From contig CM068838.1 in assembly GCA_028554795.2 (NCBI GenBank), positions 124,627,928-124,691,927 of the forward strand: a stretch of 64,000 bases of DNA. The letters run 5' to 3'. The position numbers and the translations under genes are program-made. Numbering within the stretch: the first letter of the stretch is position 1; every line of letters starts with the position of its first letter. This document shows, piece by piece, positions 1 through 10,210 of this stretch. This DNA comes from Sinohyriopsis cumingii (taxonomy: Eukaryota > Mollusca > Bivalvia > Unionida > Unionidae). The notes under the pieces are model-generated. The model searched no databases and had not been told where the DNA came from. It worked only from the letters and a program-made list of their open reading frames with translations.

Positions 1-2
1 CT

Positions 3-461
3 ATGACGATCCACTCGTCTCAGGGATTAACTATTTCTGACACACGAGTCTGGATTGTAGACGATCGCATCGAGTGGTCAAATTTAGTTTATTTGGCGGT
101 ATCGAGGGTCAGAAATATATCTCAATTACGTAGAATTATAATTCCTGAAATCGTTGATAAATTTAACATCATCGATGATGCTATAATAAGAAAAAAATTA
201 ATCGGATACAAACAATCTGACAAAAAAAATAAACGTGACTTTGATCTTGATGTTGAATTTATTATTAAGTTAAAACAGCAGCAGAACAATCATTGCGCAT
301 GTTGTAATTGTATAATGTTATGGCGGTATTCGAGTAATGATTCAAGACAATTTACCGTAGATAGAAAAGATAATAGTCGCGGTCACACACCAGAAAATAC
401 CATGTTAACCTGTCTTGAGTGTAATCGACGTCGGGGTGCTGGCACCTTGGGTGCTAGTTAA
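3..461 (+). CDS. SF1 helicase C-terminal fragment with HNH-like zinc tail (partial)
   Basis: The window edge cuts off the N-terminus; 152 residues remain. Residues 1-10 (MTIHSSQGLT) match helicase motif V of the Pif1/RecD-like SF1 family, and 'YLAVSRVRN' near residues 31-39 matches motif VI, whose Arg contacts the nucleotide. After a linker, residues ~97-147 carry C-x2-C, a 'VDRKDN..GHTPENTMLTC' stretch and C-x2-C-N-R-R-R, the layout of HNH-type zinc endonuclease domains of large DNA viruses; the first catalytic His of the classical motif is replaced by Arg. It lies beside an integrase and packaging ATPase, so it belongs to the virus-like element and probably acts in its replication. The ATG at position 3 is only the first in frame and the protein must continue upstream. 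Confidence 0.7.
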   Translation: MTIHSSQGLTISDTRVWIVDDRIEWSNLVYLAVSRVRNISQLRRIIIPEIVDKFNIIDDAIIRKKLIGYKQSDKKNKRDFDLDVEFIIKLKQQQNNHCACCNCIMLWRYSSNDSRQFTVDRKDNSRGHTPENTMLTCLECNRRRGAGTLGAS

Positions 462-471
462 GTGATCGAAA

Positions 472-1458
472 TCACCGAAGTGATCGCGGCGGTAGTTGTG
501 TATCCGCGGGAATTATTTGTAGTTGTTCACGTGTAAATCCACGTTGAGGAGCGGCCGAATCTAATCTGTAGATTGCAGGTCTGGAAACGCCTACATTTCT
601 TCCAGTGGATCTTGTCACGGTAGATATTTTGTGTGTGGTAACACTCCAAATAGGATCAGTTGCTCTCGCTTTACCACCTTCAAGTTCACCAGGCTCATAT
701 AAATATCTGACTGTGACATCACCTAATATTTTTTGTTTTCCAGTATCTTTCCGTTGTGTTGGTATATTTTTTTTTGTGACCGCGCTAATGGGTTTCATGT
801 TGGTTGTTCGTGTGATTTCATTATTTAATGCAGCTATCACGCCTGGTAATCTTGCAACCCATTCGCGAGATCTTTTATCCTGAATAAATTCCCTCGCGTA
901 TTGATATCCAAATAACCGCTCAGCAAGTGTTCGATTAAATCGCTCAACAATTGCTTGATCACGGTGAATTGCAGTATGACCTCGTCGTATTTTGGTATTA
1001 TGTTGTTTCATCAACGATGATACTGGACCAAGAAATTCCTTACCAGGATCAACCTGTAGTAGCTGCGGCCATCGTAGACCACCTTGTGGTCCGAGTCCTC
1101 GTTGATAAATTCGTTCAAACGCATCGGCTACTTCAGATGATGTTTTCGCCGATAGCGGCTCTGCTTCTTTATATCTACTTGCAACATCAACTACGGTTAG
1201 CGCGTATTTGTACGTTTTTCCACGCACAGTATCATGCGGTAAAAACAGAATATCAGCTTGATGAACTTCATTAGGAACACTGACATCGAAATACGCGTAC
1301 TGAATTTGTTTAGGACGTGGTAGATAAATTTGCCATATTGCTTGTTTAGATAACCACGTTTTAGCAGTAGAATGTTTAACCGCCGCTGCATCAGCGAGTT
1401 TACCAATTGCTGCTTTGCCTCTCCAGTATCCTCTCGGCGAATAATAAATTGATTCCAT
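472..1458 (-). CDS. Polinton/adintovirus-type DDE integrase (RVE family)
   Basis: The protein has 328 residues and is intact. It would catalyse strand transfer of the element ends into host DNA. The catalytic triad is readable: D69 in 'HQADILF', D137 in 'QVDPGKEF' and E172 in 'DQAIVERFNR', giving the classical D-x(34)-E spacing of retroviral-type integrases. The N-terminal ~60 residues resemble the HTH-like head of Maverick integrases ('YYSPRGYWRG...WLSKQAIW'). The C-terminal ~80 residues form a small beta domain, and 'RGFTREQLQ' near the end corresponds to the G-x-F-Y-x-x-E-L-Q signature of this family. The ATG (1458) lies two bases from the stop codon of the upstream PLA2-like gene on the same strand, so the two are probably co-transcribed. 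Plus-strand ORFs inside it are shadows. Confidence 0.9.
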   Translation of the reverse strand: MESIYYSPRGYWRGKAAIGKLADAAAVKHSTAKTWLSKQAIWQIYLPRPKQIQYAYFDVSVPNEVHQADILFLPHDTVRGKTYKYALTVVDVASRYKEAEPLSAKTSSEVADAFERIYQRGLGPQGGLRWPQLLQVDPGKEFLGPVSSLMKQHNTKIRRGHTAIHRDQAIVERFNRTLAERLFGYQYAREFIQDKRSREWVARLPGVIAALNNEITRTTNMKPISAVTKKNIPTQRKDTGKQKILGDVTVRYLYEPGELEGGKARATDPIWSVTTHKISTVTRSTGRNVGVSRPAIYRLDSAAPQRGFTREQLQIIPADTQLPPRSLR

Positions 1459-1460
1459 TA

Positions 1461-1961
1461 TTAATTACCAGCCCCAATCGCTAATTTACCTTTCATCGAG
1501 GATCTTACTAACCAATTAGCTAATGATTCTCTAATATTTTTATTTTTTATAGAATTTAATGAATGAATTAATTTTACATCTGCAATATGCCTATCTTGTA
1601 GATTTTTACTTTTATAAGCTACATCATGAGCATGACAAGCTCGATCAATAGCGTTTATTGGTTCCTCGCCTGGTTTTGGTTGATCTTGATCATCGAGCCT
1701 GATATCAAGTCTGGTACCAGGACCGCAATAATTATATCCTGGTAGATGTTTTTCTCCGCTGTATTTAGCCCATGGAGCACCTGGAAACTTTGACATCAAA
1801 TTAGCAATATCACCACCGCGCTTATTAGGTAAAAACGAAAATTTCTTTCTACCGCATATAGAACATTTTCCACCGTATGCTATTTTTTTATTTTTTGTTG
1901 TAACCGTGGCTAAATCAGTAGTTGGAGTTTTAACTCTACAGCGTAAACAATATAAATTCAT
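1461..1961 (-). CDS. zinc-ribbon plus phospholipase A2 domain protein
   Basis: The protein has 166 residues and is intact. Residues 1-45 hold C5-x2-C8 and C33-x2-C36, a two-knuckle zinc ribbon like the DUF5679 domain found in several large DNA viruses. Residues ~75-120 carry a PLA2 core: a Ca2+-loop-like YCGPGT (78-83) and the catalytic pair H112-D113 in 'DRACHAHDVAY', with the downstream Tyr116. This is the compact type seen in parvovirus VP1 and reported in some adintoviruses, where it modifies membranes during entry; that role is inferred from the family. The C-terminal third is basic and helical. Its start codon is only 12 bp from that of the divergent ATPase gene. The zinc-ribbon/PLA2 combination is unusual. 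Confidence 0.8.
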   Translation of the reverse strand: MNLYCLRCRVKTPTTDLATVTTKNKKIAYGGKCSICGRKKFSFLPNKRGGDIANLMSKFPGAPWAKYSGEKHLPGYNYCGPGTRLDIRLDDQDQPKPGEEPINAIDRACHAHDVAYKSKNLQDRHIADVKLIHSLNSIKNKNIRESLANWLVRSSMKGKLAIGAGN

Positions 1962-1973
1962 GTTATAATATAT
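1962..1973. promoter_or_regulatory. 12-bp divergent intergenic region with TATA-like core
   Basis: Only GTTATAATATAT separates the ATG of the minus-strand PLA2 gene (1961) from the ATG of the plus-strand ATPase gene (1974). The core is TATA-like on both strands. The promoters of both genes must therefore lie inside each other's coding sequence, or 5' UTRs are almost absent, or one start is further downstream (for the ATPase, an alternative Met follows at ~codon 27). Confidence 0.4.
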
Positions 1974-2639
1974 ATGGATATAATTGATTTCTCAGCAACT
2001 CGGCAACGAGAGCCAGTTAAGCATCATCCTGCGCTACCGAACTCCATCAGAATGATTATCATAGGACCATCTGGATCGGGTAAGACGCAATTATTACTTA
2101 ATCTGATAATGAGATGGTTGAAATGGGATAAGTTGTATTTAGTAGCACCATCCGTTGATGATCAACGATGTTATGATGTACTTAAAGATTTCAATGAAAA
2201 CGCGCGATTACTGGATGAGGATAATGATGTTATAGAGTTTATAACCGATATTGATGAAGCACCATCCGTAGATTCCATAGATGGATTTATTAATAATTTA
2301 GTTGTATACGACGATGTGATGCTAGATAAACAATCAAATCCAGCCAGAATATTTTCCCGAGGGAGACACAAAAATACAGACGTGATCTATGTTACTCAAC
2401 GATATACACAAATTCCGAAGGTGATCAGAGACAACTGCAACATTTTAGTTGTGTTTAATGGCGTAGACACACACACGTTGCGAAATATTCATCAAACTTG
2501 GTGTGGTGGTGACATGGATATAATTAAATTCAAAACTTTCTTCTCACGAGCGCAAGCTACCCCGCATGGATTTATAACAATAAATTTACATGATCCAAGA
2601 ACAAGATATCGTGTGGGTATTGATAAAATATTTGGGTAA
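1974..2639 (+). CDS. FtsK/HerA-type DNA-packaging ATPase
   Basis: The protein has 221 residues and is intact. It is the A32-like packaging ATPase of Polintons, adintoviruses and NCLDVs, which pumps genome DNA into the capsid. Walker A is GPSGSGKT (residues 31-38). Walker B is the hydrophobic run ending in YDD at about residues 110-115 ('NLVVYDDVM'). The sensor/Arg region 'DVIYVTQRY' follows near residue 140, as in the family. AATAAA signals occur 48-63 nt after the stop codon (2687, 2698, 2702). This ATPase is clearly different in sequence from the second, broken copy at 62.4-63.15 kb. Confidence 0.9.
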   Translation: MDIIDFSATRQREPVKHHPALPNSIRMIIIGPSGSGKTQLLLNLIMRWLKWDKLYLVAPSVDDQRCYDVLKDFNENARLLDEDNDVIEFITDIDEAPSVDSIDGFINNLVVYDDVMLDKQSNPARIFSRGRHKNTDVIYVTQRYTQIPKVIRDNCNILVVFNGVDTHTLRNIHQTWCGGDMDIIKFKTFFSRAQATPHGFITINLHDPRTRYRVGIDKIFG

Positions 2640-2645
2640 CAGGGG

Positions 2646-2898
2646 GAGCAGCAGAGAGGGTACCTACCAACGTTGGTCGTCAAACAAATAAACAAGAAAT
2701 AAATAAACACGTAGAGTACTTTATTTTTTCAGATACTATTTCGAACTGAGGTTTTATTAGCACAATCGGTCATTGCAAAAATAAACATCTCAAGGAAAAG
2801 TTCATTTGTAAAATCTGGACCTTTCTACGAGATGATTTATTTGTTTGTTTTATTTGTTTTGTCGGAATTCTATGGTCTGTTCACCCTCTCTGCTGCTC
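2646..2898. repeat. ~250-bp imperfect palindrome at the edge of the first virus-like element
   Basis: A perfect 16-base inverted repeat (GAGCAGCAGAGAGGGT at 2646-2661, complement at 2883-2898) is continued inward by weaker inverted similarity. The A-rich run at 2680-2711 pairs with the T-rich run at 2834-2865, and CGTAGA (~2710) pairs with TCTACG (~2825). About 110 bp remain as a loop. It begins seven bases after the ATPase stop, so it is probably part of the terminal region of the element or a 3' regulatory hairpin. Confidence 0.6.
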
Positions 2899-4804
<1,906 letters not shown>

Positions 4805-5440
4805 ATGACTCGAACACTTGAAGACTCGGGAAAAGGTGATGTTATCCCCAATCATAATTATGAACCAACACAACAAGAGGGAAGTGCCTTGATGACTGAA
4901 AATAAAATAAAACAGCATAATGGAGCAGCACACACATGTTACCGTTTTGTGGATGAGACAAAAGGATCACGATCAAGAAATGCTTTTTCGGACTCTAGTA
5001 TTGCAAACAAATGGTACTGTTGCCACTCAACGAGCTGTGGGATTATGGCCCAGGCAATAATCGCTGGAGGAAGCATCGCAGGAAAAAACAAACTATCTTC
5101 AAGTGGTTTTGAATCAGTACAGACGTATGGACGCCATGATTGTGCTGGAAAATCGAAGTGCATTAATATCTCCATTTCAATCTCAATTGTGGTGAACATT
5201 GGGCTTATGGTAGCGGTAGCTCTTCTGGCCACAAAAATTGGAAAGACAGGAGTGATCGACACAAAAATGTGTCCCTTACTACAGTTACCGAAAGATTTTA
5301 TAAAAGACTCAATTTGCTTACCCTGCAACTATTTAGGGTTTAATGTGAAGGTCGAAGACACGTTGTTTGACGTTATCTCGTCTTGTGGTTATACGTTTTG
5401 CTGTGTTAAAAACGGTGCTCTCCAGAAATTTATCCTTCTT
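4805..5440 (+). CDS. TNF-superfamily ligand gene A, exon 1 (tail, membrane segment, Cys-rich stalk)
   Basis: First coding exon, 212 codons, ending at a GTAAGT donor in phase 0. The whole model is 4805-5440, 7057-7084, 10097-10210 and 11822-12204. All phases match and it encodes 386 residues. The product is a type II membrane protein: a ~115-residue polar cytoplasmic tail, one hydrophobic segment at ~119-143 ('ISIVVNIGLMVAVALLA'), then an extracellular stalk with C-x2-C-x-YLG (171-178) and SSCGY-x2-CC (192-200). TNF-family ligands trimerise and signal to TNF receptors in immunity and apoptosis. The stalk module is shared with the paralogue at 36 kb. The ATG at 4805 is the first in a frame that opens shortly upstream. 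Confidence 0.85.
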
Positions 5441-6176
5441 GTAAGTTTCCGTGGTCTATTTGACTGCATGTCTCTGTCTCTTCCGCGCGCGCATAAATGA
5501 AATCCTTTTCCGAATACAAATTCATATATTACAAATATTACACGTTTATAATGTTTTGCTGCCTTCTAATTTAGACCTTTAATTTTAAAGCATTCTTTAT
5601 TCATGACCCTCAAAAGTCTGGCAAATTTGAACATTATTAATGGGTCCATACGACTGGTTAAAGAGATACTCTCATCTAACCTCCCAACTGCAGACACTTA
5701 CTTTTTACATAGCACAAACACTGAGGACTCTTGGCGTGAACAGATGTGTCGCACAGGATGATATTGTTGTCTAAATACTCTTTTTTCGTTTATCATCGAG
5801 TTACAGAAAAAATAAAATTACATTGTTTTCAGATATACGTTAGAGTCTTCTTCTAGGAAGACAAAATCATAAGATTATGCCACATAATAACAATAAAAAG
5901 TTCACTATCATATTTATTACGCCAACATTTAATTCGTTAAGCAAAGTCCTGTGAGATAAAAACAGAAAACATATGTACATTGTTCAGTGTAAGTTCGCTT
6001 TATGCGGGGATTTACCATAAATTGCCCGAACATGAAAGTCCCTCAGAGCTGTATTTTCATCGTATTATAATTTGAAGATGCCTCTGTCTTTTGTCTGTTT
6101 TTATAATTTTGTACATTCATGTCATAACAGCGTAAGCTGATAGAGTCGTTCAAATAAGTTATAAGGTAAGAATGTC

Positions 6177-6281
6177 ACACTATGCCAGTAATTTAGGACT
6201 CTATCAACGTTACACTATGCCAGTAATTTAAGACTCTATCAACGGTACACTATGTCAGTAATTTAAGACTCTATCAAATGC
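6177..6281. repeat. three 35-bp tandem repeats
   Basis: Three near-identical copies of a 35-bp unit beginning ACACTATGCCAGTAATTTA, inside intron 1 of the TNF ligand gene. Confidence 0.8.
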
Positions 6282-6424
6282 ACAATGGGTTAATTTAATC
6301 AGTTTTGATAGATAGATATATCTTTGTGTCTAATTATTCATCAATTCTTCAAATTCCCCTTATAGTTTTGATGCGATATGGTGTGTAGCTAAGAACTGAG
6401 CACCATAGTTTACAGGATTCATGT

Positions 6425-6760
6425 GTGTGTGTGTGTGTGTATGTGCGATTTGGATTTTTAACGTAGCTTTAACACTTTTTCAGTCATATCGCTACGATGT
6501 CTGCAGTGTGGCAGGTTATAGTGATGTCTAAAACTGGGGCATCATGCCGCAGACATGTAGCATGATGTCCCTCCCAGTCACATTATCCTGACACCAGACA
6601 GACCAGTCCTAACACTAACCTCTTAATGCTGATCGCCAAGCGAAGTAGCTGTAAGTACCATATTTGAAAGTCTTTGGTATGACTCGGCCGGGGATCGAAC
6701 CCACGATCTCCCGCATCCAAGACGGACGCTCTAACCACTAGGCCACCGGAGCGGTCACAT
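6425..6760 (-). mobile_element. tRNA-derived SINE, copy 1
   Basis: Read on the minus strand, it starts with a tRNA-like head (A-box-like TGGCCTAGTGGTTAGAGC, B-box GGTTCGATCCC). A conserved ~180-bp body follows (GTTAGGACTGG..., GTCAGGATAATGTGACTGG...), then a 3' end GTTAAAAATCCAAAT and an (AC)n tail. The target-site duplication GATTCATGT flanks it (6416-6424 and 6761-6769). It lies in intron 1 of the TNF ligand gene, opposite to transcription. Confidence 0.85.
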
Positions 6761-7056
6761 GATTCATGTAGTGAAGGTTGAAAATTGAAAACACAATGCA
6801 TGAAGCTCAATGCTGATAATCACAAACAGTTACATAAAAGAGAAACGTAAGAAATACATAACAGAACTATATTTTAAAACATATTTACAAATCACAGAAG
6901 AAGTCGCATCAGTATATACGTAGCCCCTGTGTGGCGCTATAAACAAATAATTTCTAGTTATCTGCATCACATGATGCGATTTAACCAATCCAGATGCTTG
7001 TTACAAAGGCGTAGTAAATATCTGTAGTTACACGAATACTTTGTTTCTTTTTACAG

Positions 7057-7084
7057 ATGTTACAAGAGGAACATGGAAGCAAAG
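7057..7084 (+). CDS. TNF ligand gene A, exon 2 (28-nt microexon)
   Basis: A pyrimidine tract and TTTTTACAG acceptor precede it and a GTAATT donor follows. It reads MLQEEHGSK plus one base of a Gly codon. The 28-nt length converts the phase-0 end of exon 1 into the phase-1 start required by exon 3, which is the main support for this short exon. Confidence 0.75.
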
Positions 7085-7249
7085 GTAATTTTCAATCTCA
7101 GTAATACCTGCCTAAATATTTCACGTCTAAGCTTTACTCTCTCAAGACTCGAAAATCAAAGAAGAGATACTTTTACAAGTTATGTACTTTAAAAGGATTT
7201 CCTCATTCTACATTCTTAGTGGCATTTGTTTACTCTGCATATCCTAGTG

Positions 7250-7446
7250 CAGGGGTGCACAACCCCAGACCCGCGGGCCGGGTCTGGCCCGCGAACGTGT
7301 TTTGTCCAGCCCACAGGGCAAATTAAAACAAGACAGAGATCTGGCCCGAGGACAGTAATTATATTAAAGAAAGTAGTGTTTGCGGCCCTCGAGTGGTCTT
7401 AGAAAATGCAATTTGGCCCTTGGCCGAAAAAGGTTGTGCACCCCTG
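7250..7446. mobile_element. hAT-type MITE, 197 bp
   Basis: It has perfect 15-bp terminal inverted repeats (CAGGGGTGCACAACC) and a perfect 8-bp target-site duplication TCCTAGTG (7242-7249 and 7447-7454), the hallmarks of hAT elements. The inside is GC-rich with no coding capacity. It sits in intron 2 of the TNF ligand gene. Confidence 0.95.
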
Positions 7447-8086
7447 TCCTAGTGCAATGGCTGACTTTGATTTTAGTAGGTAGAGTTACACTGGGGTAAT
7501 CAACTAATCGTTGATATTATAAATGGATTAATCTATTGTCGATTGGAGGCTAATGGCCATTGGTGCCATATTCAAGTTCAGTTCCAGTCTTGAGATGTTA
7601 TGCTACCGTTGTGTTGCACTAATTAGCGTGTAGAATGATTAAGTAACAACATTCTGTTAACAGTATGAACTCAGTTTGAAATGAATTTAAAATGTCAGCA
7701 CAGATGCAAAATAGCGTGGTGGTAGAAATACTGGTGGCTAGTAAGTAGAGGAACATTTTGCACGAGAATTTTGAACAACCAGTGAGATCTGTTAAACACA
7801 TACGATGATAAAAAAAATTTTCAAGACATTTTAATGAAAGCTGAGTTACTCTTTCTGCAATAATTTTTTATATGTAGTATTTAATACGCCAGGCAGCATT
7901 GGTAATGTCGCAAGACAGGTAGTTGTAAAGGCTGTAATGTCTAGAGTGATATTAATTTATTTGTAATGTATACTATGCAGAAAAGTGTCTAAAGAGTAAA
8001 GATAACAGACTGTACGGTACTATTGCAGTAACTGATGGCCATTACAGTAGATATTATGGTATTACTGTTGAGTAATTGATGGTCAT

Positions 8087-8407
8087 GTGTGTGTGTGTGA
8101 TTTAGATTTTTAACGTAGCTTTAAAAAATTTCCAGTCATATCGCTACGATGTCTGCAGTGTGGCAGTTTAAAGTGATGTCTAGCACTGGGACATCATGCC
8201 GCAGACATGTTGCATGATGTCTCACCCAGTCACATTATCCTGACACTAGTCCGACCAGTCCTAACTCTAACCTCTTAATGCTGAGCGCCTAGCGAGGTAG
8301 CTGTTAAAACCATTTTTAGAAGTCTTTGGTATGACTCAGCTAGGGTTCGAACCCACAACCTCCCTCACCGGGGCGGACGCTTTAACCTTAAGGCCACCGG
8401 AGCGGTC
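8087..8407 (-). mobile_element. tRNA-derived SINE, copy 2
   Basis: Same family as the copy at 6425. Its 13-bp target-site duplication AATTGATGGTCAT (8074-8086 and 8408-8420) is perfect, which fixes both ends. The (AC)n tail is short and the B-box (GGTTCGAACCC) is intact. Confidence 0.9.
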
Positions 8408-8520
8408 AATTGATGGTCATTACAGTAGATATTATGGTATTGTTGTAGAATAATTGATGGTCATCACATTAATATTATGGTATTATTGCAGAGTCATTGA
8501 CAGTTCTTACAATTTGTGCA

Positions 8521-8686
8521 CGGCTAGCGTGGGTAAGTGGGAAAGCCTGCCAGTAGCTTCTCGTGGGTAGGTGGTTCTTCCCTGGGCTTTCCAGGGTTCT
8601 TCCTCCACCAGTTATACTGGCCGCCATGTATAGCCTATCTTGTGCTGAAAAATGGTGTTAAACCCTACAACAACAACAACAACAAT
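8521..8686 (+). mobile_element. short retroelement with (CAA)n tail
   Basis: A 166-bp insertion flanked by the 10-bp duplication AATTTGTGCA (8511-8520 and 8687-8696). It ends in GTTAAACCC followed by (CAA)n. It has no tRNA head, so it is either a 5'-truncated LINE end or a SINE lacking its promoter. GC-richer body motifs such as TGGGTAAGTGGGAAAGCC are of the type common in marine invertebrate SINE/LINE tails. Confidence 0.8.
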
Positions 8687-9096
8687 AATTTGTGCAAGAA
8701 CTCAAGATAGTGTGCATAATAAACAATAGTGAGAGTAGTGATATGTTCTTCTTTTAACGTTTGAAAACACATTGTGACAAAATTGAACAACAATAGGAAT
8801 TACAAACTATGTATATTGGGATATTAAAAAAATCAACACAAACGCCAATAATTCTGTGCAACTAGTTTCGTATTTACTGTATGCTTCTTCAGGCAAAACA
8901 TGTTTTGAAAGAAACGGATGACATCTTTATATTTTAAAATAACAATCACGTCATTTACGTAACGTCATAAGTGATATGTATCATCATAACAATTGTATAT
9001 ATATGACAGAATCGAAAAGATACATGAGTCTTTAATGAAACCTGAATACGTAAAATAAAAAATAGACAAACGTTCATACATTTTTTGTATCAAAAT

Positions 9097-9184
9097 GTAT
9101 TGAAATATTAGAGGAGAACTGATCATCTCTATAACTTTTATTTGAAAGCGATGATTGTTCATTCTCTTACAAAACTTCAACACT
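9097..9184 (-). mobile_element. Penelope-like GIY-YIG fragment, inverted partner
   Basis: The reverse complement of this stretch matches the adjacent plus-strand fragment at 9185-9285 over ~88 bp with few mismatches (shared blocks such as AATCATCGCTTTCA). The two form an imperfect palindrome of ~190 bp. Confidence 0.7.
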
Positions 9185-9445
9185 TCAACAAGTTTTGCAA
9201 GATAATAAATAATCATCGCTTTCATATAAAAAATTAGAGAGATCCTCAGTTCTTCTTTAATATTTCAGCATATTTTAATACTAATATTCACTCTCTACTA
9301 GATTTTGATTTCATCCCAATAGATATTGTGCGTGGAGACATGAATCGACTCATAAAAGAAAATTATTGGATTCATAAGTTAGATACTTTGTATCCTAGTG
9401 GCCTTAATAGCAATTCACTATTATACAACTGTATAAAATGTTAAT
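9185..9445 (+). mobile_element. degenerate Penelope-like (GIY-YIG) retroelement fragment
   Basis: It aligns by eye with 37360-37680, where the same stretch still reads as a GIY-YIG-like frame ('HVGQTLQQVSKRMNDHC'). Shared landmarks are TTGGATTCA.AAGTTAGATACTTTGTA and CAATAGATA.TGTG. This copy has lost its frame. Confidence 0.6.
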
Positions 9446-9568
9446 TAAAAATTGATATGCTGCATATCCTTTATAAAACTATAATTGTATGTCTGACTGT
9501 TTTTCTCTATTTTTTATTATTGTACTAAACTATGTATATTAAACATATGTAATATGTATACATGTATA

Positions 9569-9885
9569 CAGGGGCGGATTAAGGCTCACTGGTGCCCTGA
9601 GCACTGACAAATCTTGGTGCCCCTCTCCTTTCCACGCTGACCGACAGAGGTCAGAGTGCACTGCGCCAGCAGTGCTCCTTGTGGTACACCTGGGAAGATA
9701 ACCCTAGGGTGCACCATGATCAAGAAACAGAACATTATGATCAATTTGCACTAGTTTTATCAATTTTTTTTTACAAATCTTCATTCTTTTTTTTCTTTTC
9801 ACCCTTTTCTCAACTTTGTGGTGCTCCCTTTGGCCCTGGTGCCCTAAGCACGTGCTTAGTCTGCTTAATGGTTAATACGCCCCTG
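9569..9885. mobile_element. hAT-type MITE, 317 bp
   Basis: Its ends are CAGGGGCGGATTAA and the complement of CAGGGGCGTATTAA. It is flanked by CATGTATA (9561-9568) and CATATATA (9886-9893), an 8-bp duplication with one mismatch. It lies in intron 2 of the TNF ligand gene. Confidence 0.85.
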
Positions 9886-10096
9886 CATATATACTGCAAA
9901 TGCTCATCTATCCTCTCACTGATTTTAATGTTACTTGATTGAAGACAGAAAGAAGGTTCGAATACAAATATCTTAACAAGCAAAACTGTATCAAGTTGAA
10001 GGCTTTCTTCATTGTAATTATTAGTGTCGTCAATGTTGTTATTATTATTATTATTTAGTAGTAGTAGTAGTAGTAGTAATTGTAGTATTTTTTCAG

Positions 10097-10210
10097 GTAC
10101 AACAGAGAGTCTAGCTTCAGAAAACTACGGTGGTGTCAATATGACACTAAGCACCTGGCGTTCCAGGAACACTGCAGCTCACCTATATGCAGATGTGACG
10201 TCATTGCCAG
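10097..10210 (+). CDS. TNF ligand gene A, exon 3 (start of TNF homology domain)
   Basis: 114 nt, phase 1 to phase 1, between a TTTTTTCAG acceptor and a GTAAGA donor. It encodes a linker with an N-M-T glycosylation sequon (residue ~236) and then 'NTAAHLYADV' (~246-255), the first beta strand of the TNF homology domain (A-A-H-L type). (TTA)n and (TAG)n microsatellites precede the acceptor. Confidence 0.85.

Noticed and set aside
605-1406. Plus- and minus-strand ORFs overlapping the integrase
   Set aside because: They are shadows of the integrase frame, which has all catalytic residues and family motifs.
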